Source: DATLLN01 sp963720885
Lineage (GTDB): Bacteria; Actinomycetota; Thermoleophilia; Gaiellales; JAICJC01
Assembly (NCBI GenBank): GCA_963720885.1
Contig: CAVRGW010000005.1
Coordinates: 930,001 to 994,000, forward strand
Length of the DNA: 64,000 nt
Direction: 5' to 3'
Within the stretch, counting starts at the first letter, position 1. Every line of letters begins with the position of its first letter. Shown here in pieces: positions 1-10,000 of the stretch. Under the pieces are notes generated by a model. It did no database searches and was not told the origin of the DNA. It saw only the letters and a list, made by a program, of their open reading frames with translations. The position numbers were made by a program, and so were the translations under genes.

Positions 1-66
1 CAGGAGGGCGTGACCGCGTTCCTCGAGAAGCGAAAGCCGAGATGGACGAGCTCCGCCGGATCCTGA
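1..66 (+). CDS. Enoyl-CoA hydratase/isomerase-like protein, 3' end only
   Basis: The window opens inside a reading frame that ends at the TGA at 64-66. The visible tail contains EGVTAFLEKRKPRW, which resembles the C-terminus of crotonase-family enoyl-CoA hydratases (typically E-G-x-x-A-F-x-E-K-R-x-P). It overlaps the ATG of the next gene at 42 by 25 nt, so both are probably in one acyl-CoA degradation operon. Only 21 codons are visible, so the family call rests on this short tail and on the neighbouring genes. Confidence 0.5.
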   Translation, partial: QEGVTAFLEKRKPRWTSSAGS

Positions 67-1781
67 TCGCGAACCGCGGCGAGATCGCCGTCCGCGTGAT
101 CCGCGCGTGCCGTGAGCTCGGCATCGAGGCGGTCGCCGTCGTCACCCCGGACGAGGACGGCGCGCTGCACGCCGAGCTGGCCGACGACGTGGTCACGGTC
201 GCGTCGCACCTCGACGGCGAGGCCGTCGCCGCAGCCGGCGCGGATGCCGGCGCCGACGCGGTGCACCCCGGCTACGGCTACCTGGCGGAGAACCCGGCGT
301 TCGCCGAGCAGGTGCTGCGGGCCGGGATGACGTGGATCGGCCCGCCACCGCGCGCGATGAAACTGCTCGGGGACAAGATCGAGGCCCGCCGGCTGGCGGA
401 GGCTGCGGGCGTGCCGGTCGTTCCCGGCTATGCGGGGATCGAGCTGGACGACGCGACGCTGGCATCCGAGGCGGCGCGGCTGGGAACCCCGCTGCTGGTC
501 AAGGCCGCGGCCGGCGGCGGCGGCCGGGGGATGCGCGCCGTGGACGATCTGACCGCCATCGGCGACGCGGTCGCCGCCGCCCGGCGCGAGGCCGTTGCCG
601 CATTCGGCGACGACCGCGTCTTCCTGGAGCGCCGGCTGGAGGGCTGCCGCCACGTCGAAGTGCAGCTGCTCGTCGACTCCGTGGGCAACGGCGTCCACCT
701 GGGCGAACGCGACTGCTCGCTGCAGCGGCGGCACCAGAAGATCCTCGAGGAGTCGCCGTCCCCCGCCGTCGACCCCGAGCTGCGTGCGCGGCTGGGCGAG
801 GCGGCGCTGGCCGTCGGCGCGGCCGCCGGGTACGCGGGGGCGGGCACGGTCGAGTTCCTGCTCGACCCGGAGTCGGGCGATTGGTGGTTCCTGGAGCTGA
901 ATGCGCGGCTGCAGGTCGAGCACCCGGTGACCGAGGCGGTGACAGGGCTCGACCTGGTGCGAGCGCAGATCGAGATCGCGGGCGGCAGGCCGCTGGAGCT
1001 CGACCAGGAGGACGTGCGGATCACCGGACATGCGATCGAGGCCCGGCTGTACGCCGAGGATCCGGCGGCGGGCTTCCTCCCGGCAGCCGGGACGCTCCTC
1101 CGGTTCGAGCTTCCGGCGTGGCCCGGGGTGCGCATCGACACCGCGGCCCGGCAGGGTGACGAGGTGGGGCTGCGGTACGACCCGCTGCTGGCGAAGGTGA
1201 TCGCCCACGCCGAGGATCGCGACGCGTGCGTGGAGCGGTTGCGGGCGGCGCTCGCCGAGACGCGCGTGCTGGGCGTGACGACGAACCTGGGCTGGCTGGG
1301 CTGGGCGCTGGAGCACCCGCGGTTTCGCGCAGGCGAGGCGGGTACGGACTTCGTCGCGGAGGAGTGGCGGCCGGAGCTGGCGCCTGTGCTCCCGGACGGC
1401 GTCCAGCCGGAGGCGGCTCGTGGGCGCGGCGATGTCTGGGCGGAGTACGGCAGCGTGCGCGCCGCGCCTCCCGGGGTGACCGTGGCCGGGCGATTCGCCC
1501 AGTTCCATGGCTGGCACTTCGAGCTGGCGCCGGACGAGGACGTGGCGCCGGACGTCGCGCCGGCCGGTGGCTCGCTGTCCGCGCCGATGCCGGGCTCGGT
1601 GCTCCGGGTCGATGCTGCGCCGGGCGACACCGTTGCCGCGGGGGACGCGGTGGTCGTGCTCGAGGCGATGAAGATGGAGCTGGCGGTGCAGGCGCCGGCC
1701 GCCGGCGTCGTGCGCGCGGTGCACGTGCGGCCGGGCGACGTGGTGTCGGCCGGACAGGCCCTGATCGAGCTGGAGGACTGA
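42..1781 (+). CDS. Acyl-CoA carboxylase alpha subunit (biotin carboxylase + biotin carrier), probably methylcrotonyl-CoA carboxylase
   Basis: This 579-aa protein should carboxylate its own biotin with ATP and bicarbonate and pass the CO2 to a separate carboxyltransferase subunit. It begins with RRILIANRGEIAVR, typical of the biotin carboxylase fold. The ATP-grasp glycine loop GGGGRGM lies near residues 157-164, just after K154. The C-terminal biotinyl domain carries EAMKMEL with the biotin-accepting lysine at K544. Acetyl-, propionyl- and methylcrotonyl-CoA carboxylases all have this layout. HMG-CoA lyase follows directly (stop TGA 1779-1781, next GTG 1782), and that reaction comes after methylcrotonyl-CoA in leucine breakdown, which favours methylcrotonyl-CoA. 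The stretch between the carboxylase and biotin domains is short for an MCCA. No carboxyltransferase subunit is visible here. Confidence 0.88.
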   Translation: MDELRRILIANRGEIAVRVIRACRELGIEAVAVVTPDEDGALHAELADDVVTVASHLDGEAVAAAGADAGADAVHPGYGYLAENPAFAEQVLRAGMTWIGPPPRAMKLLGDKIEARRLAEAAGVPVVPGYAGIELDDATLASEAARLGTPLLVKAAAGGGGRGMRAVDDLTAIGDAVAAARREAVAAFGDDRVFLERRLEGCRHVEVQLLVDSVGNGVHLGERDCSLQRRHQKILEESPSPAVDPELRARLGEAALAVGAAAGYAGAGTVEFLLDPESGDWWFLELNARLQVEHPVTEAVTGLDLVRAQIEIAGGRPLELDQEDVRITGHAIEARLYAEDPAAGFLPAAGTLLRFELPAWPGVRIDTAARQGDEVGLRYDPLLAKVIAHAEDRDACVERLRAALAETRVLGVTTNLGWLGWALEHPRFRAGEAGTDFVAEEWRPELAPVLPDGVQPEAARGRGDVWAEYGSVRAAPPGVTVAGRFAQFHGWHFELAPDEDVAPDVAPAGGSLSAPMPGSVLRVDAAPGDTVAAGDAVVVLEAMKMELAVQAPAAGVVRAVHVRPGDVVSAGQALIELED

Positions 1782-2642
1782 GTGGCGGTTCCCGATCGCG
1801 TGACCGTCGTCGAAGTCGGGCCGCGCGACGGCCTGCAGAACGAGGACGCGCTGGTGCCGACGGCGGCCAAGGTGCTGCTGATCGAGGAGCTGGCGCGATG
1901 CGGGCTGCCGGTCGTCGAGGCGACGTCCTTCGTCAGCCCGCAGGCAGTGCCACAGCTCGCGGATGCCGAGGACGTCATGCGGGCGCTCGACCGGCGCGAG
2001 GGCGTCCGCTATCCCGTGCTCGTGCCGAACATGCGCGGCATGCAGCGCGCCGAGGCGGCCGGGGCGGAGGCGGTCGCGGTGTTCACGGCGGCGTCGGAGG
2101 CATTCACGTCGGCGAACTTGAACATGACGATCGGCGACTCGCTGGATGCGGCCGAGGAGGTGCTCGACCGCGCGGCCGAGCTCGGCTGGTGGCGTCGTGG
2201 GTACGTGTCGACGGCCTTCGGTTGTCCCTACCAGGGGCCGGTCGACGAGGAGGACGTGGTGCGAGTGGCCGATGCGCTGATCGACCTGGGATGCGAGGAG
2301 GTCTCGATCGGCGACACGATCGGCATTGCCAATCCCGACGACATCGATCGGGTGGTCGGTGCGCTCCTCGAGCGGATCCCCGCCGAGCGCCTGGCGCTGC
2401 ACCTGCACGACACCGGCGGCCGGGCGCTGGAGAACGTCGAGGCCGGCCTCGAGCTGGGCATCGCCGTCTTCGACGGCTCGGCCGGCGGCGCGGGCGGCTG
2501 CCCCTTCGCCCCTGGCGCTCCCGGCAACCTCGCAACCGAACAGTTGGTCGCGCTGCTCGACCGCCACGGCATCGCCCACGGCGTCGATCTCGACCGCCTC
2601 ACCGCCACCGGCGCCGGGCTGCGCTCGCTGCTCGGGGTCTGA
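1782..2642 (+). CDS. mvaB: Hydroxymethylglutaryl-CoA lyase
   Basis: A 286-aa TIM-barrel lyase that cleaves HMG-CoA to acetyl-CoA and acetoacetate, the last step of leucine degradation. It has the family start VEVGPRDGLQNE (R15 and D16 are the expected catalytic and metal residues), the metal-binding LHLHDTGG near residue 206, and GGCPFAPGAPGN with the signature cysteine C240. The GTG start abuts the stop of the carboxylase gene, so the two are co-transcribed. The stop codon TGA (2640-2642) lies inside a REP-like palindrome at 2634-2646, so the repeat sits exactly at the gene end and supplies its final codons. Confidence 0.92.
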   Translation: MAVPDRVTVVEVGPRDGLQNEDALVPTAAKVLLIEELARCGLPVVEATSFVSPQAVPQLADAEDVMRALDRREGVRYPVLVPNMRGMQRAEAAGAEAVAVFTAASEAFTSANLNMTIGDSLDAAEEVLDRAAELGWWRRGYVSTAFGCPYQGPVDEEDVVRVADALIDLGCEEVSIGDTIGIANPDDIDRVVGALLERIPAERLALHLHDTGGRALENVEAGLELGIAVFDGSAGGAGGCPFAPGAPGNLATEQLVALLDRHGIAHGVDLDRLTATGAGLRSLLGV

Positions 2643-2668
2643 CCCCGCTCTGACCCCGCTCTGACCCT
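2634..2668. repeat. REP-like palindrome and direct repeats, left flank of the transposase
   Basis: GGGGTC-T-GACCCC forms a 13-nt palindrome at 2634-2646. It is followed by two copies of GCTCTGACCC(C/T) at 2647-2657 and 2658-2668. Read on the minus strand this array is GGGGTCAGAGC-type, the same unit found downstream of the transposase gene, so the two arrays flank the gene in inverted orientation. The mvaB stop codon lies inside it. Confidence 0.75.
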
Positions 2669-2744
2669 GGCCGTCACGATGTCGCGACGAATTCGCGACT
2701 TAACGCTCGGTGAATCGCCACTCGAGGCGGCGTACCTTCGTCGA

Positions 2745-3356
2745 ATGTCACGCGATCCGAGAATCCAAGCCGCGGAGGCGTTCTTTCATGTCTCCACCCA
2801 TTCCACCGACGACCAGCTGCTCTACCCGGAGGACGAGGACTGCCTCGAGTTCTGCGACGTCTTCGCCAAGGTGGTCAAGCGGTTCGAGTGGCGGTGCCAC
2901 GCCTACGTCCTGATGGGCACGCACAACCACCTGCTGCTCGAGACCGAACACGCCAATCTGAGCCGAGGCATGCAGTACCTGAACGGTGTCTACGCGCAGC
3001 GGTTCAACCGCCGGCACCGACGGGCGGGACCCACGCAGCGAGCGCGTTACTGGTCAGCACCGGTCGAGACAGACGCGCACGTCTTCGAGGTCTCGAGGTA
3101 CTTCCCGATGAACCCCGTGCGCGGTGGCATGTGCTCGCATCCGGCTGACTGGCCATGGTCGAGCTATCGAGCGATGACCGGCACCGCAGAGCCGCCGCCG
3201 TTCTTGACGACGTCCTGGCTCCTGCAGATGTTCGACGACGATCTCGACCGCGCCCGCGTGCTCTACCGACGGTTCGTGGACGAGAGTCTGGATGATCTGG
3301 AGGCGCACAGGAAGGCCATGCGTGCGTTCGCGAAGTCGGCACACGTCGTCACGTAG
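2745..3356 (+). CDS. REP-associated tyrosine transposase (Y1/HUH, IS200-like fold)
   Basis: This 203-aa protein (counted from the ATG at 2745) matches the transposase family that recognises and processes REP palindromes as single-stranded hairpins. Visible family marks are CHAYVLMGTHNHLLLE, with an HUH-type motif whose middle residue is Asn (H60-N61-H62), the block LSRGMQYLNGVYAQRFNRRH, then NPVRGGM and DWPWSSYRA. The reading frame is open upstream to 2679, but family members begin at the segment equal to MSRDPRIQ, so 2745 is preferred; neither start has a clear ribosome site. The gene sits between inverted GGGGTCAGAGC-type repeats and has no standard IS ends. Typical REP transposases have a hydrophobic residue between the two histidines, so activity is not assured. 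Confidence 0.82.
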   Translation: MSRDPRIQAAEAFFHVSTHSTDDQLLYPEDEDCLEFCDVFAKVVKRFEWRCHAYVLMGTHNHLLLETEHANLSRGMQYLNGVYAQRFNRRHRRAGPTQRARYWSAPVETDAHVFEVSRYFPMNPVRGGMCSHPADWPWSSYRAMTGTAEPPPFLTTSWLLQMFDDDLDRARVLYRRFVDESLDDLEAHRKAMRAFAKSAHVVT

Positions 3357-3360
3357 TTTT

Positions 3361-3397
3361 GACTCAAGCGGGGTCAGAGCGGGGTCAGACCCGGGTC
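3361..3397. repeat. REP-like repeat, right flank of the transposase
   Basis: Begins 4 nt after the transposase stop. It contains GACTCAAGC, then GGGGTCAGAGC, GGGGTCAGACCC and GGGTC. The 28 nt at 3370-3397 are identical to 55674-55701, and the first 18 nt (3361-3378) recur as a reverse complement at 55819-55836. It is inverted relative to the array at 2634-2668. Confidence 0.75.
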
Positions 3398-3412
3398 GGG
3401 CGCGCGCTGCGT

Positions 3413-3883
3413 CTAGCCGTCGCCACCGTCGACGACGACCCGCTCCATGCGGACATCGTCGATCGGCTTGTCCCGGGCGTCCGTCGGCTGCGCCTCGATC
3501 GCATCGATCACGTCCATGCCGTCGAGCACACGGCCGAACGCGGTGTGCTTGCCGTCCAGCCAGGGCGTCGCCTCGGCGGTGACGATGAAGAACTGGCTGC
3601 CGTTCGTGTTCGGGCCGGCGTTCGCCATCGCCAGCGTGCCGCGGACGATCGGGTGCTCGTTGAACTCGTCGTCGAACGTGTAGCCCGGGCCGCCGGTGCC
3701 GGTGCCGTTCGGGCAGCCGCCCTGGATCATGAAGTTGCCGATCACCCGGTGGAACACCAGACCGTCGTAGAAGCCCTCGGACGCGAGCTTGCGGAAGCTG
3801 GCGACCGTCTCCGGCGCCTCCTCGTCGAACAGCTCGAGCTGGATGGTGCCGTGGTTCGTCTCGATGGTGGCGCTGGAAGGCAT
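3413..3883 (-). CDS. Peptidyl-prolyl cis-trans isomerase, cyclophilin type
   Basis: A 156-aa single-domain cyclophilin that speeds prolyl bond isomerisation in folding proteins. Family motifs are complete: FHRVIGNFMIQGGCPNGTGTGGPGY, with the catalytic Arg of FHRV and the Gln of MIQGG, LAMANAGPNTNGSQFFI, and a final HTAFGRVLDGMDV. No signal peptide is present, so it is cytoplasmic. The frame is open far upstream, but the ATG at 3883 is preceded by GAGG at proper spacing and gives the usual start (nHGTIQLELF). It is convergent with the transposase region and divergent from the giant repeat protein. Confidence 0.93.
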   Translation of the reverse strand: MPSSATIETNHGTIQLELFDEEAPETVASFRKLASEGFYDGLVFHRVIGNFMIQGGCPNGTGTGGPGYTFDDEFNEHPIVRGTLAMANAGPNTNGSQFFIVTAEATPWLDGKHTAFGRVLDGMDVIDAIEAQPTDARDKPIDDVRMERVVVDGGDG

Positions 3884-4019
3884 CTGGGACCTCGCGGAGA
3901 TGGGTGGCCGGAACGAGGTCGGAGGGTAGCCGAAGCCGCTCTCGCGGCTCAATTCGGCCGGTCGTGCGCCGACGACCAGATCAAAGGCGCCCAAGCGCCA
4001 ATAGATCTGGTTGAAACGG

Positions 4020-7000
4020 ATGTCGACCAACAGGACAGCAGGCGCGCCGCCAGGACGAGCGGCGCTTGTCCGCAGCGCACTGGCCGCTGCTGCCGCTGCG
4101 TTCGCCGCCGCCGCCCTGCTCGCTACCTCACCCGCGCCGGCCGCCGCCGGCCCCGTCGGCTCGCTGACCGTCAAGCTGACGGCGCATCCGCCGGAGTTCA
4201 CGAATGACCACACCGCGACGTTCAACTGGGCGACGGTCGGCATCCTCGGTGAGACGCGCTGCAAGATCGACTCCGGCCCGTACACGTACTGCCAGGGGCG
4301 CCCGGCGCGCTACTTCCTGCCCGACGGCCGCCACACCTTCACCGTGCGCGTCCGCAACGGCTACAAGGTCGTCGCCAAGGCGAGCTGGACGTGGACGGTC
4401 GACACCGCGGCGCCCACCCCGCCCAACGTCACCGGTGGCTCGCTGTCCTGGCGCACCGGCACCGGCGTCACCGTGACCGGGGGCGGCGGCACCGACGCCT
4501 CGAGCGGCGTCAGCGGATACCAGCATCGGGCGTCGACCAACGGCGGCCTCTGGTCGACCCCTGCCGCCGGGCCCTCCGTGCTGGTCAAGTCCGAGGGACA
4601 GACGCTGGTCGAGTTCCGCACCAAGGATCGCGCCGGCAACGTCTCCGCCTGGTCGCCCAGCGCCGCCACCCCCGGCAACACCGTTCGCATCGACCGCACC
4701 GCGCCCACCCTGCCGACGCTGTCCGGCGGCTCACTGACGTGGCAGGGCGTCCCCTCGATCACGATCTCCGGCTCAGGCTCGGGCGACAGCCGCTCGGGCG
4801 TCGACGCCTACCAGTACCGCGAGTCGCACAACAACGGGGGGACCTGGTCGGCGCCGATCGCCGGGCCGAGCGACGTGGTCGCCACCGAGGGGCAGACCCT
4901 GGTGCAGTTCCGCGTGCTCGACATGGCCGGCAACGCGACCGCCTGGGTGCCCTCCAGCGCGACCCCGGCGAGCACCGCGCGGATCGACCGCTCCGGACCG
5001 ACCGACCCGACGCTTGCCGGCGGCTCGCTGTCCTGGCGCAGCGTCGCCCAGACCACGGTCACCGCCGGCGGCTCGGTGGACATCGGCTTCGGGCTCGACC
5101 ACTACGAGCGGCGGACGTCCTCCGACGGCGGCTCGACCTGGTCGCCGCCGGTCAACGGGAGCTCGATCACGGTCGCCGCCGAGGGCCAGACGCTGGTCCA
5201 GTTCCGCGCCGTCGACACCGCCGGCAACGCATCCGCCTGGACGCCCGCCAGCTCGACCCCGGCGAGCACGATCCGCATCGACCGCACCGCGCCGGTGGAT
5301 CCCACGGTCGGCATCACACCGCCGGGCTGGCACAACGCCGCCGCCATCACCGTATTCGCGGGCGGCTCGACGGACGTGCTGGGCGGCGTCGACCACTACC
5401 AGTTCCGCTCGTCCGCCGACAACGGCGTCACCTGGACGACGCCGGTCAACGGCGACACGGGCGTGGTCACCGGCGAGGGCCAGACGGTCGTCCAGTTCCG
5501 CGCCGTCGACGGTGCCGGCAACCTCTCGGCGTGGGCGCCGGCCACCGCCAGCCCTTCGAACATCGTCCGCATCGACCGCACCGCGCCGACCCTGCCGACC
5601 GTGACCGGCGGCCAGGCCGGCTGGCAGAGCGCCGCATCGGTCGCGGTCAGCGCGTCCGGCGGCAGCGACGGGCAGGCCGGGATCGACCACTACGAGAGCC
5701 GCACGTCCACCGACGGCGGCGCCACGTGGTCGGCCGCCCAGCCGGGCCCCACGGTCAACGTGACCGCCGAGGGCGAGACGCTCGTGCAGTTCCGCAGCGT
5801 GGACGCCGCCGACAACCCGTCGGCCTGGACGCCGGCGGCCGGCACGGCGGCGGCGACCGTCCGGCTCGACCGCTCGGCCCCCGGCGACCCGGTCGTCAGC
5901 GGCGGGTCGACGTCCTGGCAGAACCTCGCGTCGGTGACCGTCACCGGCTCGGGCGCCTTCGATCCGCTGGCCGGCATCGCGACCTACGAGCACCGCACCT
6001 CGCGCGACGGCGGCACGACGTGGTCGGCGCCCCAGAGCGGCGCGACGATCGCCATCTCGGCCGAGGACGAGACGCTCGTCCAGTTCCGCGCGACGGACGC
6101 CGCCGGCAACACGTCGGGCTGGGCGCCCTCCAGCGCCACCTCCGGCAGCATCGTTCGCCTCGATCGCACCACCCCGACCGTGCCGACGGTGACCGGTGGC
6201 AGCCTGACGTGGCAGAGCGTCGGCAGCGTCGCCCTCGACGGCTCGGGAGGCACGGACGGCCTGTCGGGCGTCGCCGGCTACGAGTTCCGCACGACCACCG
6301 ACGGAGGCACCAGCTGGAGCGCGCCGTCGCCCGGAACCACCGGGCTGATCACCGCCGAGGGTCAGAGCGCAGTCCAGTTCCGCACTGTCGACCAGGCGGG
6401 CAACGCATCGGCCTGGGCGCCGTCGGTTCCCGACGCTGCGAGCACCGTCCGCATCGACCGCACGCCCCCGTCCTCGCCCGCCGCCTCCGGCGGGGCGCTG
6501 GCCTGGCAGAACCTGCCCAGCATCGTCCTCAACGGCAACACGGCGGTCGACCCGCTGTCCGGGGTCGTGTCGTACGAGTTTCGCCTGTCGACGGACGGCG
6601 GCGCGTCGTGGGGCGTCTCCGGCGCCGGCACCACCGCTTCGCCGTCGGCCGAGGGCGAGACAATCATCCAGTTCCGCGCCACCGACGCCGCCGGCAACAC
6701 GTCGGCGTGGGGGCCGGCGCCGGGCACGGCCAGCGCCACCGCGCGCATCGACCGGACGGCGCCGACGGCTCCGACGGTCAGCGGCGGGTCGCTGTCATGG
6801 CTCCCCGTCGCCTCGGAGACCCTGTCCGCGGGCGGCGCCACCGACTTCCCGGGGAGCGGCGTCGCCGGCTACCAGTACCGGACGTCGGCCGACGGCGGCA
6901 CCACGTGGAGCAGCGCACAGCCGGGGGCCGCAGCCACGATCACCGCGCAGGGCGAGACGCTCGTCCAGTTCCGCTCGACGGACGTCGCCGGCTTCACCTC

Positions 7001-10000
7001 CCCGTGGGTGCCCAGCGTGCCCGACTCCGGCAGCACCGTTCGCATCGACCGCACCCTGCCCACCGCGCCCACCGTCACCGGCGGGTCGACCGCCTGGCAG
7101 AACGTGGCGTCGGTGACCGTCGGCGCAGCCGGATCGACCGACGCCGGCGGCTCCGGCTTCGCGGGCTACGAGTACCGGCTGTCGTCCGACGGCGGCACGA
7201 CCTGGGGCTCGGCCCAGCCGGGGTCCAGCTACACGGAGAGCGGCCAGGGCGAGACGCTCGTCCAGTTCCACTCGATCGACGGCGCGGGCAACGTCTCGGT
7301 CTGGACACCGTCTGCAGGGACCGCCGGCGGCGCCATCCGGATCGACCGCGGGCCGCCCAGCGACCCGGTCGTCACCGGCGGCTCGGCGAGCTGGCAGAAC
7401 AGCGCCTCCGTGCCGCTGACCGCGTCCGGCGCCACGGACTCGCCGGGCAGCGGCATCGGCTCCTACCAGTGGCGCACGTCGACGGACGGCGGCATCACGT
7501 GGTCGGCGGTGCAGACCGGCAACCCGGCGATCGTGACCGCGGCGGGCACCACCGTCGTCCAGATGCGCGCCATCGACCGCGCCGGGTTCACGTCCAGCTG
7601 GTCGCCGGCAGTCCCCGACGCCGACAGCACTGTCAAGATCGATCGCACCGCTCCGACCGCACCGGCGGTGTCGGGCGGCTCGAGCACCTGGCAGAACGTC
7701 TCCGGCGTGACCATCACGGCGACCGGATCGACCGACGCCGGCGGTGCCGGATTCTCGGGCTACCAGTACCGCACCTCGACCGACAACGGGGGAACCTGGT
7801 CGAGCCCGGTCGCCGGCTCGTCGGCGCTGATCGTCAACGAGGGCCAGACCCTGGTGCAGTTCCGCGGCACCGACGCCGCCGGCAACGCCTCCGCCTGGAC
7901 GCCGGCCAGCGCCGCCGCGGCCAACACCGTCAAGATCGACCGCACCGTGCCCACCGACCCCGCGGCCGTCAACGGCGGGTCGCTGAGCTGGGCGACCGCA
8001 GCCTCCGTCAGCGTGACGGCATCCGGCGCCACCGACAGCCCGGGCAGCGGCATCGCCAGCTACCAGTACCACACGTCCGTCGACGGCGGCACGACCTGGG
8101 GCGCTCCCGGCACCGGAAGCACCGTCGCCATCAGTACGCAGGGCGAGACGATCGTCCAGTTCCGCGCCGTGGACGCCGCGGGGTTCTTCTCGGCGTGGTT
8201 CCCCGCCGCCCCGACGGCGAGCAGCACCGTCCGCCTCGATCGCACGGCCCCCACCGCGCCGACCCTGACCGGCGGCTCGCTGAGCTGGCAGAACGTCGCA
8301 CAGATCACGATCACTGCGTCGTCGTCATCGGATGCCAACTCGGGGCTTGCCGGCTACCAGTACCGCAGCTCGACGACCAACGGGACGATCTGGACGACGC
8401 CGTCCTCGGGCGCGTCGGCGACGGTCACCGACGAGGGCACGACGCTGCTCCAGTTCCGCAGCATCGACAACGCCGGCAACACCTCGGCATGGACGCCGAC
8501 GACCGCGAGCGCAGCAAGCACGGCCAAGATCGACCGCACGGCGCCGACCGACCCGTCCACGATCACCGGCGGGTCGTTGTCGTGGCTGACGCTGGCGTCG
8601 ACAACGGTCACCGTGAGCGGCTCGACCGACTCGCCCGGCAGCGGCATCTCCGGCTACCAGTACCGCCTGTCCACCGACGGCGGGACGATCTGGGGCTCCC
8701 CCGTGGCCGGCTCCGCGCCCAAGATCACCGCCCAGGGCGAGACGCTCGTCCAGTTCCGGGCGCTCGACGCCGCCGGCCTGGTGTCCAGCTGGGTGCCCGC
8801 GTCCCCGACCGCCGGGAGCACGGTGCGCCTCGACCGCACGCTGCCGTCCGCGCCTGCGGTCAGCGGCGGCTCGACCAGCTGGCAGAACGTCGCGCAGATC
8901 ACCATCGGCGGCGCCGGCTCCAGTGACGGCGGCGGCTCCGGCCTGAACCATTACGAGTACCGGACGTCGACCAACACCGGCGGCAGCTGGAGCGGGTCGT
9001 CGACCGGCTCGTCGTTCGCGGTCACCTCGGAGGGCTCGACGCTGGTGCAGCTGCGCAGCGTCGACGGGGCCGGCAACTTCTCGGCCTGGGTGCCGGCCAC
9101 GGCGGGCGCCTCGAACACCGCGAAGATCGACCGCACCGCGCCGCAGGCCCCGACCACGCTGACCGGTGGGTCGGTCACCTGGCTGACCTCCACCTCGGTC
9201 AGCGTCACCGCGGCCGGAGCGACCGACACCTCGGGCAGCGGCGTCACCGGCTACCAGTACCGCAGCTCGACGGATGGCGGGACGACCTGGGGTTCGCCCT
9301 CGGCGGGCAACCCGGCCGCGATCACCGCGGAGGGCGAGACGCTGCTCCAGTTCCGCGCGGTGGACGGGGCGGGCAACCTCTCGGCCTGGTATCCCTCGAG
9401 CAGCGTTCCCGGCGGCACGGTGCGGCTCGACCGCACGCTGCCGACCGCGCCGACCATCTCCGGTGGATCGCTGACCTGGCAGAACGTCGCATCCGTCGCG
9501 GTGACGGCGTCGGCGTCCACGGACGGCGGCGGCTCGACGCTGACCGGCTACCAGTACCGGCTCTCGACCAACGGCGGTTCCACCTGGGGCAGTGCCGTGA
9601 ACGGGGCGACGGCCACGGTCACGGGCGAGGGCGAGACGCTGGTACAGATGCGCAGCATCGACGCCGCGGGCAACGCATCGGCATGGACGCCCGCGACGGC
9701 GACCGCGGCTAGCACCGTGCGCATCGACCGCAGCGCGCCCGGCATCCCGACCGTCGCCGGCGGGTCGACCGTCTGGCAGAGCGTCGCCTCCATCACGGTC
9801 ACCGGCAGCGGTGGCAGCGACGCCGGCAGCGGCGTCACCGGGCACGAGTACCGCACCTCGACCGACAACGGGGCGACGTGGAGCTCGCCGACCAACGGCG
9901 GCAGCGTCGTCGTCAGCGCCGAGGGCGTGACCCTGGTGCAGTTCCGCAGCATCGACGGCATGGGCTTCACCTCGAGCTGGGCTCCAGCCAGCCCGAGCGC

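Noticed and set aside
428..1978. 516-aa minus-strand ORF over the biotin carboxylase
   Set aside because: Ser/Thr/Pro/Ala-rich antisense shadow of a well-recognised gene.
2634..3397. A complete standard insertion sequence
   Set aside because: No target-site duplication or IS-type terminal repeats can be defined; the flanks are REP-type palindromes, so a REP-associated transposase is the better reading.
3884..4285. Upstream extension of the cyclophilin frame
   Set aside because: Residues before MPSSATIETNHGTI show no homology and cover the signal-peptide region of the opposite gene; the SD fits 3883.
4391..8926. 1,511-aa plus-strand ORF in another frame
   Set aside because: It lies wholly within the giant repeat gene, has Arg/Gly/His-rich shadow composition, and only mirrors the repeats of the true frame.
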